From Aquabacterium olei (GTDB lineage Bacteria; Pseudomonadota; Gammaproteobacteria; Burkholderiales; Burkholderiaceae_C): a stretch of 64,000 nt of DNA. Shown piece after piece: positions 8,945 through 18,339 of the stretch; positions within the stretch are counted from its first letter, which is position 1, and every line of letters begins with the position of its first letter. Under the pieces are notes generated by a model. That model ran no database searches. It saw only the letters and a program-made list of their open reading frames with translations, and was not told the DNA's origin. The stretch is from positions 682,001 to 746,000 of the forward strand of contig NZ_CP029210.1 in the NCBI RefSeq assembly GCF_003100395.1. The letters are read 5' to 3'. Position numbers and translations under genes: made by a program.

Positions 8945-9652
8945 TCAGGCCAGCGCGCGGGCCAGCAAGGGCCCGATCAACACCAGCACGATTCCCGAGA
9001 AGATCATCGTCAGGCTCGAGACGGCTCCTTGCTCGGGCCCGATCTGCCAGGCCTTGGCCGTGCCGACCCCGTGCGTGGCGGCCCCGAAGGCCGAGCCCAC
9101 GGCCACCGGGTGGCTCACGTTCAGCCAGGTGAGCCAGCCGTGGCCGACGACCATGCCGAACACGCCGGTGACGAGCACGCACATCACGGCCAGCTCGGGT
9201 TGCACCCCGAGCATGATCGCGACCGGCATCGCGAAAGGCGATGACACCGAGCGGGGCAGGATGTTGCGCATCACCTCGTCAGGCAGGCCGAGTGCCCAGG
9301 CCAGCACCCACGAGCTGCCCACACCCAGCACCACGCCGGTCAGCACGCCAATGCTGAGCGTGATGGGGTAACGCCGGATCAACCCGCGCTGCTGGTGGAT
9401 CGGGTAGGCGAAGGCCACCGTGGCCGGCCCCAGCATCCAGGTCAGCCAGCGCGTGTGGGTGTAATACACCTCGTAGGGCGTGCCACTGCCCAGCAGCAGC
9501 ACCAGCAGCACCAGCGGTGTCACGATGATGGGCGTCAGCCAGATGCGCGGATGGCGCTGGAACAGGCGGCGCGCGGCGTGGTAGATGCCCAGGGTCAGCA
9601 CCAGGCTGGCGGCGGCGACGGCCGGCGCGCCGAACAGGTCGACGGCGCTCAT
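8945..9652 (-). CDS. lrgB: LrgB/CidB-family membrane protein
   Basis: This 235-aa integral membrane protein belongs to the LrgB/CidB/YohK family, partners of holin-like LrgA proteins; members have been tied to control of murein hydrolases and to transport of small organic acids. Several hydrophobic spans are clear (for example LTPIIVTPLVLLVLLLG and IFSGIVLVLIGPLLARALA), and the family signature LPRSVSSPFAMPVA and GAATHGVGTAKA are both present. It overlaps the upstream lrgA-like gene by four bases, forming the usual two-gene unit. The substrate or role cannot be read from the sequence. Confidence 0.88.
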   Translation of the reverse strand: MSAVDLFGAPAVAAASLVLTLGIYHAARRLFQRHPRIWLTPIIVTPLVLLVLLLGSGTPYEVYYTHTRWLTWMLGPATVAFAYPIHQQRGLIRRYPITLSIGVLTGVVLGVGSSWVLAWALGLPDEVMRNILPRSVSSPFAMPVAIMLGVQPELAVMCVLVTGVFGMVVGHGWLTWLNVSHPVAVGSAFGAATHGVGTAKAWQIGPEQGAVSSLTMIFSGIVLVLIGPLLARALA

Positions 9653-10074
9653 CGGCTCACCTCCTGATCCACCGCGTGCATGCCCATGCGGTCTTCCATC
9701 CGGATCACACGGGCCACCACCAGGCCCACCCCGCCCATCACGAACAGGGTGCCCACCACGATGGCCAGGGCCAGCTTCAGGCCCATGGTGCTCAGCAGTT
9801 CAGGGTGACGGATCAGCGCCATCAACGGGGGCACGAAGAACAGCAGCATCTCGCCCAGCAGCCAGCGGGCACCCGCTTCGATGCGGCGCGGCGCGATCAC
9901 CCCGGTGAGCAACAGCGCCGTCACCACCAGCAGGCCGATGACGCCGCCCGGCAGGGGCCAGCCCAGTGCGTGCACCAGGCGATCGGCCGCCCACCACACG
10001 GCCACGAAGAACAGGATTTCGGTCAGCAGACGCAGCAGGCGCCCGGGGAGGGAAGGCGGCGAGGCAGGAGACAT
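9649..10074 (-). CDS. lrgA: LrgA/CidA-family holin-like protein
   Basis: A 141-aa protein with four predicted membrane spans of the CidA/LrgA (YohJ) type. The family core PLPGGVIGLLVVTALLLTG and LLGEMLLFFVPPLMALI are visible; the latter contains the FFVPP motif typical of the group. It starts at 10074 behind a GGAG ribosome site and overlaps lrgB by four bases. LrgA-type proteins form oligomers in the inner membrane and resemble phage holins. Whether this pair modulates autolysis or exports a metabolite such as pyruvate is unknown for this organism. Confidence 0.85.
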   Translation of the reverse strand: MSPASPPSLPGRLLRLLTEILFFVAVWWAADRLVHALGWPLPGGVIGLLVVTALLLTGVIAPRRIEAGARWLLGEMLLFFVPPLMALIRHPELLSTMGLKLALAIVVGTLFVMGGVGLVVARVIRMEDRMGMHAVDQEVSR

Positions 10075-10132
10075 GGCGAGAGGCGAGACAGCGCAGCCTG
10101 CACTGTAACGGGCTCTGCCCCGGCGCGTGCCA

Positions 10133-12388
10133 TCAGGGCCGTTGTGCCGCCAGCCAGTTCAACAGATCGGGCTCGGTCATCGGCCGTGCAAAAAGCCAGC
10201 CTTGCCCCTCCTCGCAGCCCAGTTGCAGCAGCAGTTCGCGCTGTGCAGGCGTCTCGACTCCTTCGGCCACCACCGTCATCGAGAGGCTGTGGCCCAGGTT
10301 GACGACCATGCGGGCAATGCGGCTGTCCTGCTCGATCTCGGCCACGAAAGCCCGGTCGATCTTCAACCGGTCTGCGCTCAGGTGGCGCAGCACGCTCAAC
10401 GAAGAAAAACCGGTGCCGAAGTCGTCGATGGCAGCGGTCAGCCCCAGCGCCCGGATCTCCTCCAGCCGCTGCCGCATCAGGTTCAGGTCGTCGGCCGCCA
10501 TGGACTCGGTCACCTCGAGCTCGACGCAGGCGGGGGCCACGCGCGTTTCGTTCAGCATGTCGGCCAGCAGGGGGATGAAGTCCGGCTCGCGCAACTGGGC
10601 CTGCGACACGTTGATGGCCATGGTCAGATGCGGGTACCCTGCTTCGTGCAGGCGCCGCAACTGCGCGCACGCGGTGTGCAGGACAAAGCTGCCCAGCACC
10701 GACATCAGGCCGGCCTGTTCGGCCAGCGGGATGAAGCGATCGGGCGGCACCAGCTCCCCATCGGGCTTGCGCCAGCGCAGCAGGGCCTCCAGCCCGAGCG
10801 CGCGGCCCGTCTGCAGGCACACCTTAGGTTGGTAGACCGTGAACAGCTGGCTCGAGCCCGTGGCGGCGCGCAGGCTGTTGAGCAACTGCATCCGCGTGCG
10901 TGCGTCCTGCCCCATCTCTGCAGAGAAGTAGCACGCTGTGCCACGCTGCAGGCCCTTGGCACGCTTGAGCGCCAGGTGGGCGTCGTTCAGCAACTCGGCC
11001 CCGGCGCCCGCCGGCTGCCCCAGCCGCACCAGCCCCATGGTGGCCGAGAGCCGCACCGTCTGCCCCTGCACCAGGAAGGGCATGGCGAAGTGCCGCTGCA
11101 AGGGCTCGGCGTCGACCAGTTCCTTCGGGCCCAGCACGCCAAACACATCGGCGCTCACTCGCGCCACGGTGCATCGCTCACCCAATGAGCTGGTCAGCCG
11201 GTTCGACACCGTGCGCAGCAGGGCATCGCCAAAGCCGTGGCCCAGCATGTCGTTGATCGACGCGAAGCTGTCGATGTCGACCACCGCCAGGTTCTGCTTG
11301 GCATCGGGCATCGACAGCTCCGACAGGCACTTGAGGAAGTGGTTCAGGTTGGGAATGTGGAGCAGCGGGTCGAGGTAGGCCTGGTCGGCCAGCTGGCCGT
11401 ACAGCAGCACGTTCTCGAAGCCCGCCGAGATGCTCGAACAGAAGACCTCCAGCAGATGCCGGTCCAGCGGCGGCAGGTCGGCCTGGTGGTCGATGTAGGC
11501 CGCCAGCCCCCGGCCTTCCGAGGTGGCGAAGTAGAGCGTCATGCCCTCTTCGAAGTGGCTGCGCCGTTCGTTCAGGCAACGCTCCAGCGCGGCCTGCACC
11601 CGTGGCAGGCCCAGCTCGTGCAGGGGGCGCTGGATCAGCTCGCCATACTGGCCGGCCGCAGCGATGACACGGGCGGGGTCGTCCTCGTTCTCCAGCCCGG
11701 CCTGCGCACAGATCAGGCCCTCCGGCAGCATGCCGAGCAGTGCGCACAGCTGGTTGACCACCCCGCGCGCAAACAGCTGCATGCCATGCAGCTTGCTCAG
11801 CTCGGTGCTGGCGCGCACCACCATCTCCAAACCGCGCCGCGTCTGCTCGTGTGCCCGCATCTGGCGGTATGCGCGCACCGCGGTGGTCAGGCTCGTGAAC
11901 AGCCGCACCCGTGTCAATTCCGACTTGGTCCGGTAGTCGTTGATGTCGTAGTCGCGGATGGTGACCAGTTCCGGCGCATAACCGGGCTGCCCGGTGCGCA
12001 GGATGATGCGCAGCGCTTCGCGTCGCAGGCGCGTGCGAACCTCCCGCACCAGCGTGAGCCCCGCGTCGTCCGACTCCATCACCACGTCGAGCAGCATCAC
12101 CGCCAGGTCTTCGGTGCGCTCGATCAGGGCCAGCGCCTCGGCGCGCGAGTGGGCGTGCAGCAGGGTCAGCGGTCGCCCCTCGATCAGCAGGCCGCGCAGG
12201 GCGATCTCGGTGGCGTGGTGCACGTCCACATCGTCGTCCACCACCAGCACGGACCACGGCGTGCCCGCTTCGGTACTGGCCGGGGCGTCGGTGTCCGGGC
12301 CGTCTTCAATCAGCGGCAGCAACTCGTCCGCGTCGGCCGCCTCACCACCGGGCAGCGGGCGTTCGGGGGAAGTGGGGGGCAGGCTCAT
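10133..12388 (-). CDS. Response regulator with DUF3369, degenerate GGDEF and EAL domains
   Basis: A 751-aa cytoplasmic signalling protein. Order: a low-complexity leader; a receiver (about 45-170) with DDD and acceptor Asp101 in MLLDVVM; a DUF3369-like linker domain (about 190-345); a GGDEF-like domain where the signature reads SADVF, so diguanylate cyclase activity is unlikely; and an EAL domain with EALLRW, DDFGTGFSSL and the Gly/Gln-rich GCEEGQGWLFARPM end. The EAL half looks intact, which suggests a phosphorylation-controlled c-di-GMP phosphodiesterase. The true start is ATG 12388, overlapping the upstream kinase stop (ATGA). A longer open frame to 12793 is out of register with that gene and is not used. 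Confidence 0.88.
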   Translation of the reverse strand: MSLPPTSPERPLPGGEAADADELLPLIEDGPDTDAPASTEAGTPWSVLVVDDDVDVHHATEIALRGLLIEGRPLTLLHAHSRAEALALIERTEDLAVMLLDVVMESDDAGLTLVREVRTRLRREALRIILRTGQPGYAPELVTIRDYDINDYRTKSELTRVRLFTSLTTAVRAYRQMRAHEQTRRGLEMVVRASTELSKLHGMQLFARGVVNQLCALLGMLPEGLICAQAGLENEDDPARVIAAAGQYGELIQRPLHELGLPRVQAALERCLNERRSHFEEGMTLYFATSEGRGLAAYIDHQADLPPLDRHLLEVFCSSISAGFENVLLYGQLADQAYLDPLLHIPNLNHFLKCLSELSMPDAKQNLAVVDIDSFASINDMLGHGFGDALLRTVSNRLTSSLGERCTVARVSADVFGVLGPKELVDAEPLQRHFAMPFLVQGQTVRLSATMGLVRLGQPAGAGAELLNDAHLALKRAKGLQRGTACYFSAEMGQDARTRMQLLNSLRAATGSSQLFTVYQPKVCLQTGRALGLEALLRWRKPDGELVPPDRFIPLAEQAGLMSVLGSFVLHTACAQLRRLHEAGYPHLTMAINVSQAQLREPDFIPLLADMLNETRVAPACVELEVTESMAADDLNLMRQRLEEIRALGLTAAIDDFGTGFSSLSVLRHLSADRLKIDRAFVAEIEQDSRIARMVVNLGHSLSMTVVAEGVETPAQRELLLQLGCEEGQGWLFARPMTEPDLLNWLAAQRP

Positions 12389-14064
12389 GATGTGGGCAGT
12401 GGCGTGGCGGCAGGGGCCGTGCGGGGCAGGGTCAGGGTCAGGGTGCAGCCATGGCCGGGCGTGCTGTCGAGGTGCACGCGCCCGCCGAGCAGACCCGTCA
12501 CCAGCGAATACACGATGTGCATGCCCAGACCGGAGCCGCCACGGCCCAGCCGGGTCGTGAAGAAGGGGTCGAACACCCGCTGCTGGTGCTCGGGGGCGAT
12601 GCCGCAGCCGTTGTCGTGCAGCGTGATCTGGATGTGGGTGTCGGACACTGGCTCGGCGTGCACCGCAATGCGGGGCGAGGCCTGCTGATCGAAGGCGTGC
12701 ATCACCGCGTTGTTCACGATGTTCATCAGCACCTGGCTCAGCGGGCCGGGGTAGCTGTCCATCTGCAGGCCCGCCGGCACCTGCTCGACCCATTGCACCC
12801 CGCGGCGTCGCAAGGTGGGGCTCAGCGCCAGCTGCAGCTCGTGGACCACCTCGCTCAGCTCGAAGGGGCGTCGCTGGTGACTGGACTGGTCCACGGCCAC
12901 CTGCCTGAATCCGGCGATCAGCTCGGCGGCGCGGCGCAGGTTGCGCTCCATCACGTCCACCGCCTCGGCGACGTCGGCCGTGAAACGGGTCAGTGCAGAG
13001 CGGCGCAGGCCTTGGGCCACCTCGCCGTCGAACTGCCTGCGCAGGTCCGACAGCGTGCTGGCCACGATCACCGCATTGCCGATCGGCGTGTTCAGTTCGT
13101 GCGCCATGCCGGCCACCAGCGCGCCCAGGCTCGCCAGTTTTTCCCTGCGCACCAGTTCGTCCTGGGTGTGGCGCAGTTCTTCGAAGGCCGCTTGCAGTTC
13201 TGCCGTGCGGGCTTGCACGCGGGCTTCCAGGCTGGCGTTCAGGTCTTCCAGTTCCTGCTGCGCCTTGCGCCGGTCGGTGACGTCGTAGAAGCTCGTGAGC
13301 ATGTGCTCGCCCACCATCGCCCCGCCGACCACCAGATGGTGAGCCCGGCCCGCCTTGTCATGCACGCGCAGTTCCACCGGGTGCAGTTCTCGCCCTTGTT
13401 CACGCACGTCCTGGTAGCCCTTCGTCCACAGTGCCTTCACGTGGGCACGGTAGGCCGGGTCGGGGTAGGCGAGCGACCACCACTGGTCGATGTGGTGCAG
13501 GTCGGCTGCGGTGTAGCCCAGCAAGCGGGTCCACTGCCGGTTGATGTCGACGAGGCTGCCGTCTGCCGTCGTCAGCGCCAGCGGGATCGGTGCCAGTTCG
13601 AACAGCTTGCGAAAGCGCTGCTCGCTCGCCTGGAGCGCCTGCGCGGCGGCCTGCGCAGCCGTCACGTCCCGCAAGACGGCCACCAGTTGAAGGCGGTCCG
13701 ACGCCGCATCGTGCAGCGCGGCGCTGAGCGTCACCTCGGCCGTGAAGGTCTCGCCGTTCTGCCGCTGGTGCAGCCACAGAAAGCGCTGCGACTCTCCTTC
13801 GCGGGCGCGCATGATGTGGTCGCGCACACCAACGGCCGATGCCTGTCCGTCCGGTTGCTGCGCCGGCGACAGTGCCGCCGGGTTCATGCCCACGAGTTCG
13901 GCCACCGGGCGGCCGAACAGCCGTTCTGCGGCGGGGTTGCACGCCACGATCTGCTCGCTGTCGAGCAGCAGCATCGCGTCATTGGCATGGGCCACCATCG
14001 CACGGTAGGCGCGGAGCTGGCTTTCCGGTTCGATGGCAGTGTGGCTTGGCGGACGTACGTCCAT
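12385..14064 (-). CDS. Multi-PAS sensor histidine kinase
   Basis: A 559-aa soluble histidine kinase. Two PAS domains are visible (about 18-135, with ACNPAAERLFGRP; and about 145-265, with NRQWTRLLGYTAADL), then a coiled coil (LEARVQARTAELQAAFEEL), HisKA with His322 in GMAHELNTPIG, and HATPase with NIVNNAVMHAF, DNGCGI and GRGGSGLGM. No transmembrane segment or periplasmic loop is seen, so the ligand is intracellular. The stop overlaps the ATG of the response regulator/EAL protein by four bases, so the two almost certainly form a cognate pair controlling c-di-GMP turnover. The signal is unknown. Confidence 0.88.
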   Translation of the reverse strand: MDVRPPSHTAIEPESQLRAYRAMVAHANDAMLLLDSEQIVACNPAAERLFGRPVAELVGMNPAALSPAQQPDGQASAVGVRDHIMRAREGESQRFLWLHQRQNGETFTAEVTLSAALHDAASDRLQLVAVLRDVTAAQAAAQALQASEQRFRKLFELAPIPLALTTADGSLVDINRQWTRLLGYTAADLHHIDQWWSLAYPDPAYRAHVKALWTKGYQDVREQGRELHPVELRVHDKAGRAHHLVVGGAMVGEHMLTSFYDVTDRRKAQQELEDLNASLEARVQARTAELQAAFEELRHTQDELVRREKLASLGALVAGMAHELNTPIGNAVIVASTLSDLRRQFDGEVAQGLRRSALTRFTADVAEAVDVMERNLRRAAELIAGFRQVAVDQSSHQRRPFELSEVVHELQLALSPTLRRRGVQWVEQVPAGLQMDSYPGPLSQVLMNIVNNAVMHAFDQQASPRIAVHAEPVSDTHIQITLHDNGCGIAPEHQQRVFDPFFTTRLGRGGSGLGMHIVYSLVTGLLGGRVHLDSTPGHGCTLTLTLPRTAPAATPLPTS

Positions 14065-14237
14065 GCGGTGTTCCCTGGCGAATCGCTGCTCGGTTCAGCC
14101 ACGCCACGCTGCGGCCGTCCTCACATGTCATGACCACTATATCGGGGGATGACCCCACCATTGGAGGGGTAAGGACCCGCGTAAGGCGCATGAAGCGCTG
14201 CCAAGTGAGACCTTTTGCGCACCCGGGGAGGGTGCGC
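14065..14237. other. Intergenic region between the PAS kinase and tRNA-Met
   Basis: This stretch holds the upstream region of the kinase and no open frame that resembles a gene. An AT-richer patch (ACCACTATATCGG near 14131) is the only promoter-like feature and I could not match it to a paired -35 box in either direction. The tRNA terminator borders it on the right. Confidence 0.4.
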
Positions 14238-14266
14238 AAAGCAAAAAGCCACCGCGAGGGTGGCTT
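14238..14266 (-). terminator. Rho-independent terminator of the tRNA-Met gene
   Basis: On the minus strand an 8-bp stem AAGCCACC/GGTGGCTT with a 5-nt loop is followed at once by TTTTTGC. It lies about 36 bp past the 3' CCA of the tRNA, in the right orientation to end that transcript. Confidence 0.8.
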
Positions 14267-14301
14267 CTGCTTTCAAGAACGTTCACACGCTTGAAGGTAT
14301 T

Positions 14302-14378
<77 letters not shown>

Positions 14379-14480
14379 ATCGAGACCAAGACTATACACT
14401 GAAATCTTTGCGTCACGCAAGTGGCGTCGCTTTTTCGTCTCGCCGGCATCCCGGCCGGCTGCACCGGAGGTCTGCTCACC

Positions 14481-15458
14481 ATGTCCCGTCGCATCGAATT
14501 CACCGCTCAGGGCGGCCCCGAAGTCCTCTCTCTGGTGTCCCGTCCTGTGCCGGAGCCCGGCGAGGGTGAGGTCCGCGTCCGCAACCACGCCATCGGTCTC
14601 AACTTCATCGACACCTACCAGCGCAGCGGGCTCTATCCCGTGGCCAGCCTGCCGTCGGGCCTGGGCTCCGAAGGCGCCGGCGTGGTGGAGGCCGTCGGAC
14701 CGGGCGTGACCACCTTCCAGCCGGGCGACCGCGTCGCCTACGGCACCGGGCCCCTGGGCGCCTATGCCGAGCACCACGTGCTGCCGGTGGCCCACCTGGT
14801 GCGCCTGCCTGACGGCATCGGCTTCGAGCAGGCTGCGGCCATCATGCTGAAGGGCCTCACGGTGCAGTACCTGTTCCGCCAGACCCATGTGCTGCAGGCC
14901 GGCGACACGGTGCTCTTTCACGCTGCGGCCGGGGGCGTCGGGCTGCTGGCCTGTCAGTGGGCCAGAGCATTGGGCGTGCGCCTGATCGGCACCGCGGGCG
15001 GTCCGGACAAGGTGGCCCGCGCGCTGGCCGCCGGGGCCTGGGCCGGCATCGACTACGACCGCGAAGACGTGGTCGCCCGCGTGCACGCGCTGACCGAAGG
15101 TCGCAAGTGCCCCGTGGTCTACGACGGCGTGGGCGCGGCCACCTGGGCCACCTCGCTGGATTGCGTCGCCCCGCGCGGCCTGCTCGTCAGCTTTGGCAAC
15201 GCATCGGGGCCCGTCACAGGCGTCAACCTCGGCATCCTGGCGCAGAAGGGCTCGCTGTATGTGACCCGACCCACGCTCGGCACCTACGCCAGCACCCCGG
15301 AGCGCCTGCAGGCCATGGCCGATGAACTGTTCGGACTCGTGCAGCAAGGCGCCATCACGGTCGAGATCGGGCAGCGCTTTGCCCTGGCCGATGCCGCCGA
15401 GGCCCACCGCGCCCTGGCGGGCCGTGGCACCGTCGGGTCCACCGTGTTGCTGCCCTGA
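14481..15458 (+). CDS. NADPH:quinone oxidoreductase (zinc-free MDR family)
   Basis: A 325-aa member of the medium-chain dehydrogenase/reductase superfamily, quinone reductase branch (QorA type), which reduces quinones with NADPH in the cytoplasm. Seen: the N-terminal GroES-like part with LNFIDTYQRSGLYP and GLGSEGAGVVEAVGPGV, and the Rossmann nucleotide loop HAAAGGVGLLACQ. The zinc-binding cysteines of alcohol dehydrogenases are absent. I chose ATG 14481 because a GGAGG sits 10 bp upstream; an in-frame start at 14421 would add 20 residues not found in the family. It stands alone, downstream of the divergent tRNA gene. Confidence 0.9.
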   Translation: MSRRIEFTAQGGPEVLSLVSRPVPEPGEGEVRVRNHAIGLNFIDTYQRSGLYPVASLPSGLGSEGAGVVEAVGPGVTTFQPGDRVAYGTGPLGAYAEHHVLPVAHLVRLPDGIGFEQAAAIMLKGLTVQYLFRQTHVLQAGDTVLFHAAAGGVGLLACQWARALGVRLIGTAGGPDKVARALAAGAWAGIDYDREDVVARVHALTEGRKCPVVYDGVGAATWATSLDCVAPRGLLVSFGNASGPVTGVNLGILAQKGSLYVTRPTLGTYASTPERLQAMADELFGLVQQGAITVEIGQRFALADAAEAHRALAGRGTVGSTVLLP

Positions 15459-15489
15459 TCGACCAGGAGCGGCAACGTGCTGGGCGCCT

Positions 15490-15518
15490 CTTGAAATGGC
15501 CGCGGGGCGCCCCATTTA
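15490..15518 (+). promoter_or_regulatory. Sigma-32 heat-shock promoter of htpG
   Basis: CTTGAAA at 15490-15496, a 13-bp spacer, then CCCCATTTA at 15510-15518. Both boxes match the sigma-32 (RpoH) consensus CTTGAAA-N11-17-CCCCATNTA at every position and the spacing is ideal. The htpG start codon lies about 65 bp past the expected transcription start. Confidence 0.9.
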
Positions 15519-15587
15519 GCTGGCGGTCGGGCTTGCCTTCGTGGGCAGCCCATGTTTCACCCTAGTGATCGAAGCACAAGAACAGCC

Positions 15588-17477
15588 ATGGACAAGACCA
15601 CCCATTCCTTCCAGGCCGAGGTCAAGCAGCTGCTGCACCTGGTCACCCACTCGCTGTACTCGAACAAGGAGATCTTTCTGCGCGAGCTGATCTCCAACGC
15701 ATCGGACGCGTGCGACAAGCTGCGCTTCGAGGCCCTGGACAACAGCGCCCTGTACGAAGACGCTCCCAACCTCGAAGTGCGCGTGCTGGTCGACAAGGCC
15801 GCCCGCACGCTCACCATCCGTGACAACGGGATCGGCATGAGCGCGCAGGAGGCCATCGACCACCTCGGCACCATCGCCAAGTCGGGCACCAAGGAGTTCA
15901 TGGGCCGCCTCTCGGGTGACCAGCAGAAGGACGCCCAGCTCATCGGCCAGTTCGGCGTGGGCTTCTACAGTGGCTACATCGTGGCCGACCGCATCACCGT
16001 CGAGTCGCGTCGTGCCGGACTGAAGGCCGAAGAGGGCGTGCGCTGGAGCAGCGAAGGCACCGGCGACTTCGAGGTCGAGGCCATCACCAAGCCCACCCGC
16101 GGCACCGACATCATCCTGCACCTGCGCGAAGGCGAAGACGAGTTCCTGACCGCATGGAAGCTGCGCGGCATCATCAACAAGTACTCCGACCACATCTCGC
16201 TGCCCATCCTCATGCAGAAGGAAGAATGGGATGCCGAGAAGTCCGAGTACGTCACGCAGGACGCGTGGGACACCGTCAACCAGGCCGCCGCCCTGTGGAC
16301 GCGCTCCAAGAGCGACATCACGGAAGAGCAGTACCACGACTTCTACAAACAGATCAGCCACGACAGCGAGCCGCCGCTGGCCTACACGCACAACCGCGTC
16401 GAAGGCCGCAGCGAATACACGCAGCTGCTGTTTGTGCCGAAGAACGCGCCGTATGACCTGTGGAACCGCGACCGCAAGGGCGGCCTGAAGCTCTACGTCA
16501 AGCGCGTCTTCATCATGGACGACGCCGAAGCGCTGCTGCCGTCCTACCTGCGCTTCGTGAAGGGCGTGATCGACTCGGCCGACCTGCCGCTCAACGTCAG
16601 CCGCGAAATCCTGCAGGAAAGCCGCGACGTCAAGGCCATCCGTGAGGGCTGCACCAAGCGCGTGCTGTCGATGCTGGAGGAGCTGGCGAACAACGAGGAC
16701 CAGGCCAAGCGCGACCAGTACGCCGCGTTCTGGAAAGAGTTCGGCGCCGTGCTGAAGGAAGGCGTGGGCGAGGATTTCACCAACAAGGAGCGCCTGGCCA
16801 AGTTGCTGCGCTTTGCCTCCACGCATGCCGACGAGAACGTGTCGCTGGCCGACTACGTGGGCCGCATGAAGGAAGGCCAGGACGCGATCTACGTGATCAC
16901 CGCCGACTCGCTGGCCGCTGCCAAGAACAGCCCGCAGCTCGAGCTCTTCAAGAAGAAGGGCATCGAGGTGCTGCTGCTGACCGACCGCGTCGACGAGTGG
17001 GTGCTGTCGCACCTCTATGACTTCGACGGCAGGCCGATGCAGAACGTCACCAAGGGCGCCATCGACCTGGGCAAACTGCAGGACGAGGAAGAAAAGAAGA
17101 AGGCCGAAGAGGCGGCCGAGAGCCTCAAGCCCCTGCTGGAGCGCCTGAAGACCGCACTCGGTGAGCGCGCCAAGGACGTGCGCGTCACCACCCGCCTGGT
17201 CGATTCGCCCGCCTGCCTCGTCACCGAAGAGGGTGACATGAGTGCCCACCTGGCGCGTCTGCTCAAGCAGGCCGGGCAGACCGCGCCGGAAGTGCGCCCC
17301 GTGCTCGAGGTCAATCCTGAACACGCGCTGGTCAAGAAGCTCGAAGCCAGCGAGCACTTCGACGACCTGGCCCACATCCTGTTCGATCAGGCCCTGCTGG
17401 CCGAAGGCGGGCAGCTGGAAGACCCGGCCGCCTATGTGCGGCGCGTCAACAGCCTGCTGGCCACGTCTGCCGTCTGA
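15588..17477 (+). CDS. htpG: Molecular chaperone HtpG (Hsp90)
   Basis: HtpG (629 aa) is the bacterial Hsp90: an ATP-dependent homodimeric cytosolic chaperone acting after DnaK. The GHKL ATPase domain is clear from [39 protein letters not shown] and GQFGVGFYS. The middle domain has [11 protein letters not shown] and the catalytic-arginine region [11 protein letters not shown]; the C-terminal dimerisation domain follows. Length is normal. The start MDKTTHSF fits the family; an upstream in-frame ATG (15552) lies in the leader. Expression should rise on heat shock given the sigma-32 promoter just upstream. Confidence 0.97.
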   Translation: MDKTTHSFQAEVKQLLHLVTHSLYSNKEIFLRELISNASDACDKLRFEALDNSALYEDAPNLEVRVLVDKAARTLTIRDNGIGMSAQEAIDHLGTIAKSGTKEFMGRLSGDQQKDAQLIGQFGVGFYSGYIVADRITVESRRAGLKAEEGVRWSSEGTGDFEVEAITKPTRGTDIILHLREGEDEFLTAWKLRGIINKYSDHISLPILMQKEEWDAEKSEYVTQDAWDTVNQAAALWTRSKSDITEEQYHDFYKQISHDSEPPLAYTHNRVEGRSEYTQLLFVPKNAPYDLWNRDRKGGLKLYVKRVFIMDDAEALLPSYLRFVKGVIDSADLPLNVSREILQESRDVKAIREGCTKRVLSMLEELANNEDQAKRDQYAAFWKEFGAVLKEGVGEDFTNKERLAKLLRFASTHADENVSLADYVGRMKEGQDAIYVITADSLAAAKNSPQLELFKKKGIEVLLLTDRVDEWVLSHLYDFDGRPMQNVTKGAIDLGKLQDEEEKKKAEEAAESLKPLLERLKTALGERAKDVRVTTRLVDSPACLVTEEGDMSAHLARLLKQAGQTAPEVRPVLEVNPEHALVKKLEASEHFDDLAHILFDQALLAEGGQLEDPAAYVRRVNSLLATSAV

Positions 17478-17489
17478 GGCAGGCGTGAT

Positions 17490-18245
17490 TCAGCGCCGGG
17501 CCTGACCCGGCCTGGGGCGCGCCTCGGTGGCCGAGGGGACTTCGGTCACTTCCGTCAGTGGGGCGGGTGCCGAGTTGGCGGCCGCGTCGAGGCGGCTGTC
17601 AAAGGCAAAGAAGGAGTCGGGCGCGAAGCCCGACTCGGCCCAGCGGACGGCGCGCTCGGCGCGACGCTCCTTCAGCCGGCGTGCCAGCTGGTCGCCCGCG
17701 TGGGACAGCGCGCCCGGCTCGAGCGGGTCTGTGGCGCGCATCGGCTGGCCCTCGACACCGTGACCGAGCACCCACGCCGCCAGCAACGGCGGCGGAGGCC
17801 ATTGCCCCGGCTGGCAGCGCAGATGGCGCACCCGGCAGACATCCAGCACGGCCTGCTTGAGCCGCGCGGTACGGGGTGAGGGCATGGCGCCGGGCAGATC
17901 CAGGTCGATCGCCGCGATGGCCGTGCCGGTCGGGGTGCACACCAGCATCGACACCGTCAGCGCCTGCAGCCGGTCATACCACTGGCGGGCGGTGCGCGGC
18001 TCGGCCGCCTGGCAGAACCGCACGAGACTCACCTTGGCCAGCACCACATGCTGGGGCAGGGCAGCCTTGAGTTCGCGGTACAGCGCACGCTCGTGTGCAG
18101 TGAACAGCGGCCGAGGGCGCAAGGGCCAGCTGTCCGGCCAGGTGCGCACATGCTGCCGTTGGCGGCGACCGTGCAGCCACCATCCCAGCAAAATGCCGGG
18201 CAGCAGGCCGCATGCCACGGCTGCCGCCACTTGCGCACTGTTCAC
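17490..18245 (-). CDS. DUF2726 domain membrane-anchored protein
   Basis: A 251-aa protein with one N-terminal hydrophobic helix (AAAVACGLLPGILLGWWLHG) followed by a basic patch and a DUF2726-like domain (about 45-170): FTAHERALYRELKAAL, HVVLAKVSLVRF, and a region around VLDVCRVRHLRC that could relate to nuclease-fold DUF2726 members. The C-terminal 70 residues are charged and low in complexity. It probably sits in the inner membrane with a cytoplasmic domain. Function is unknown; DUF2726 is placed by some near very-short-patch-repair-like nuclease folds, but the catalytic residues were not identified here. It is convergent with htpG. Confidence 0.7.
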   Translation of the reverse strand: MNSAQVAAAVACGLLPGILLGWWLHGRRQRQHVRTWPDSWPLRPRPLFTAHERALYRELKAALPQHVVLAKVSLVRFCQAAEPRTARQWYDRLQALTVSMLVCTPTGTAIAAIDLDLPGAMPSPRTARLKQAVLDVCRVRHLRCQPGQWPPPPLLAAWVLGHGVEGQPMRATDPLEPGALSHAGDQLARRLKERRAERAVRWAESGFAPDSFFAFDSRLDAAANSAPAPLTEVTEVPSATEARPRPGQARR

Positions 18246-18304
18246 ATCGACCCCCGAAGCCCCCGTTTTGGGTCATGCTAAGGGGGCGGCCGGGTCCAGT
18301 TCTA

Positions 18305-18338
18305 CCCCCTGTGGAGGGGGCTTTCAGTGTCAGCCCCC
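18305..18338 (-). terminator. GC-rich hairpin just after the GNAT gene
   Basis: Two mutually exclusive stems share one strand: CCCCCT/AGGGGG (18305-18320) and GGGGGCT/AGCCCCC (18316-18338). The second begins right after the GNAT stop on the minus strand. No T tract follows, so termination here is a weak inference. Confidence 0.35.
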
Positions 18339-18339
18339 C

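Noticed and set aside
12389..12793. N-terminal extension of the response regulator/EAL gene
   Set aside because: The extra 135 residues are a shadow of the histidine kinase; ATG 12388 gives a normal receiver start and a four-base overlap.
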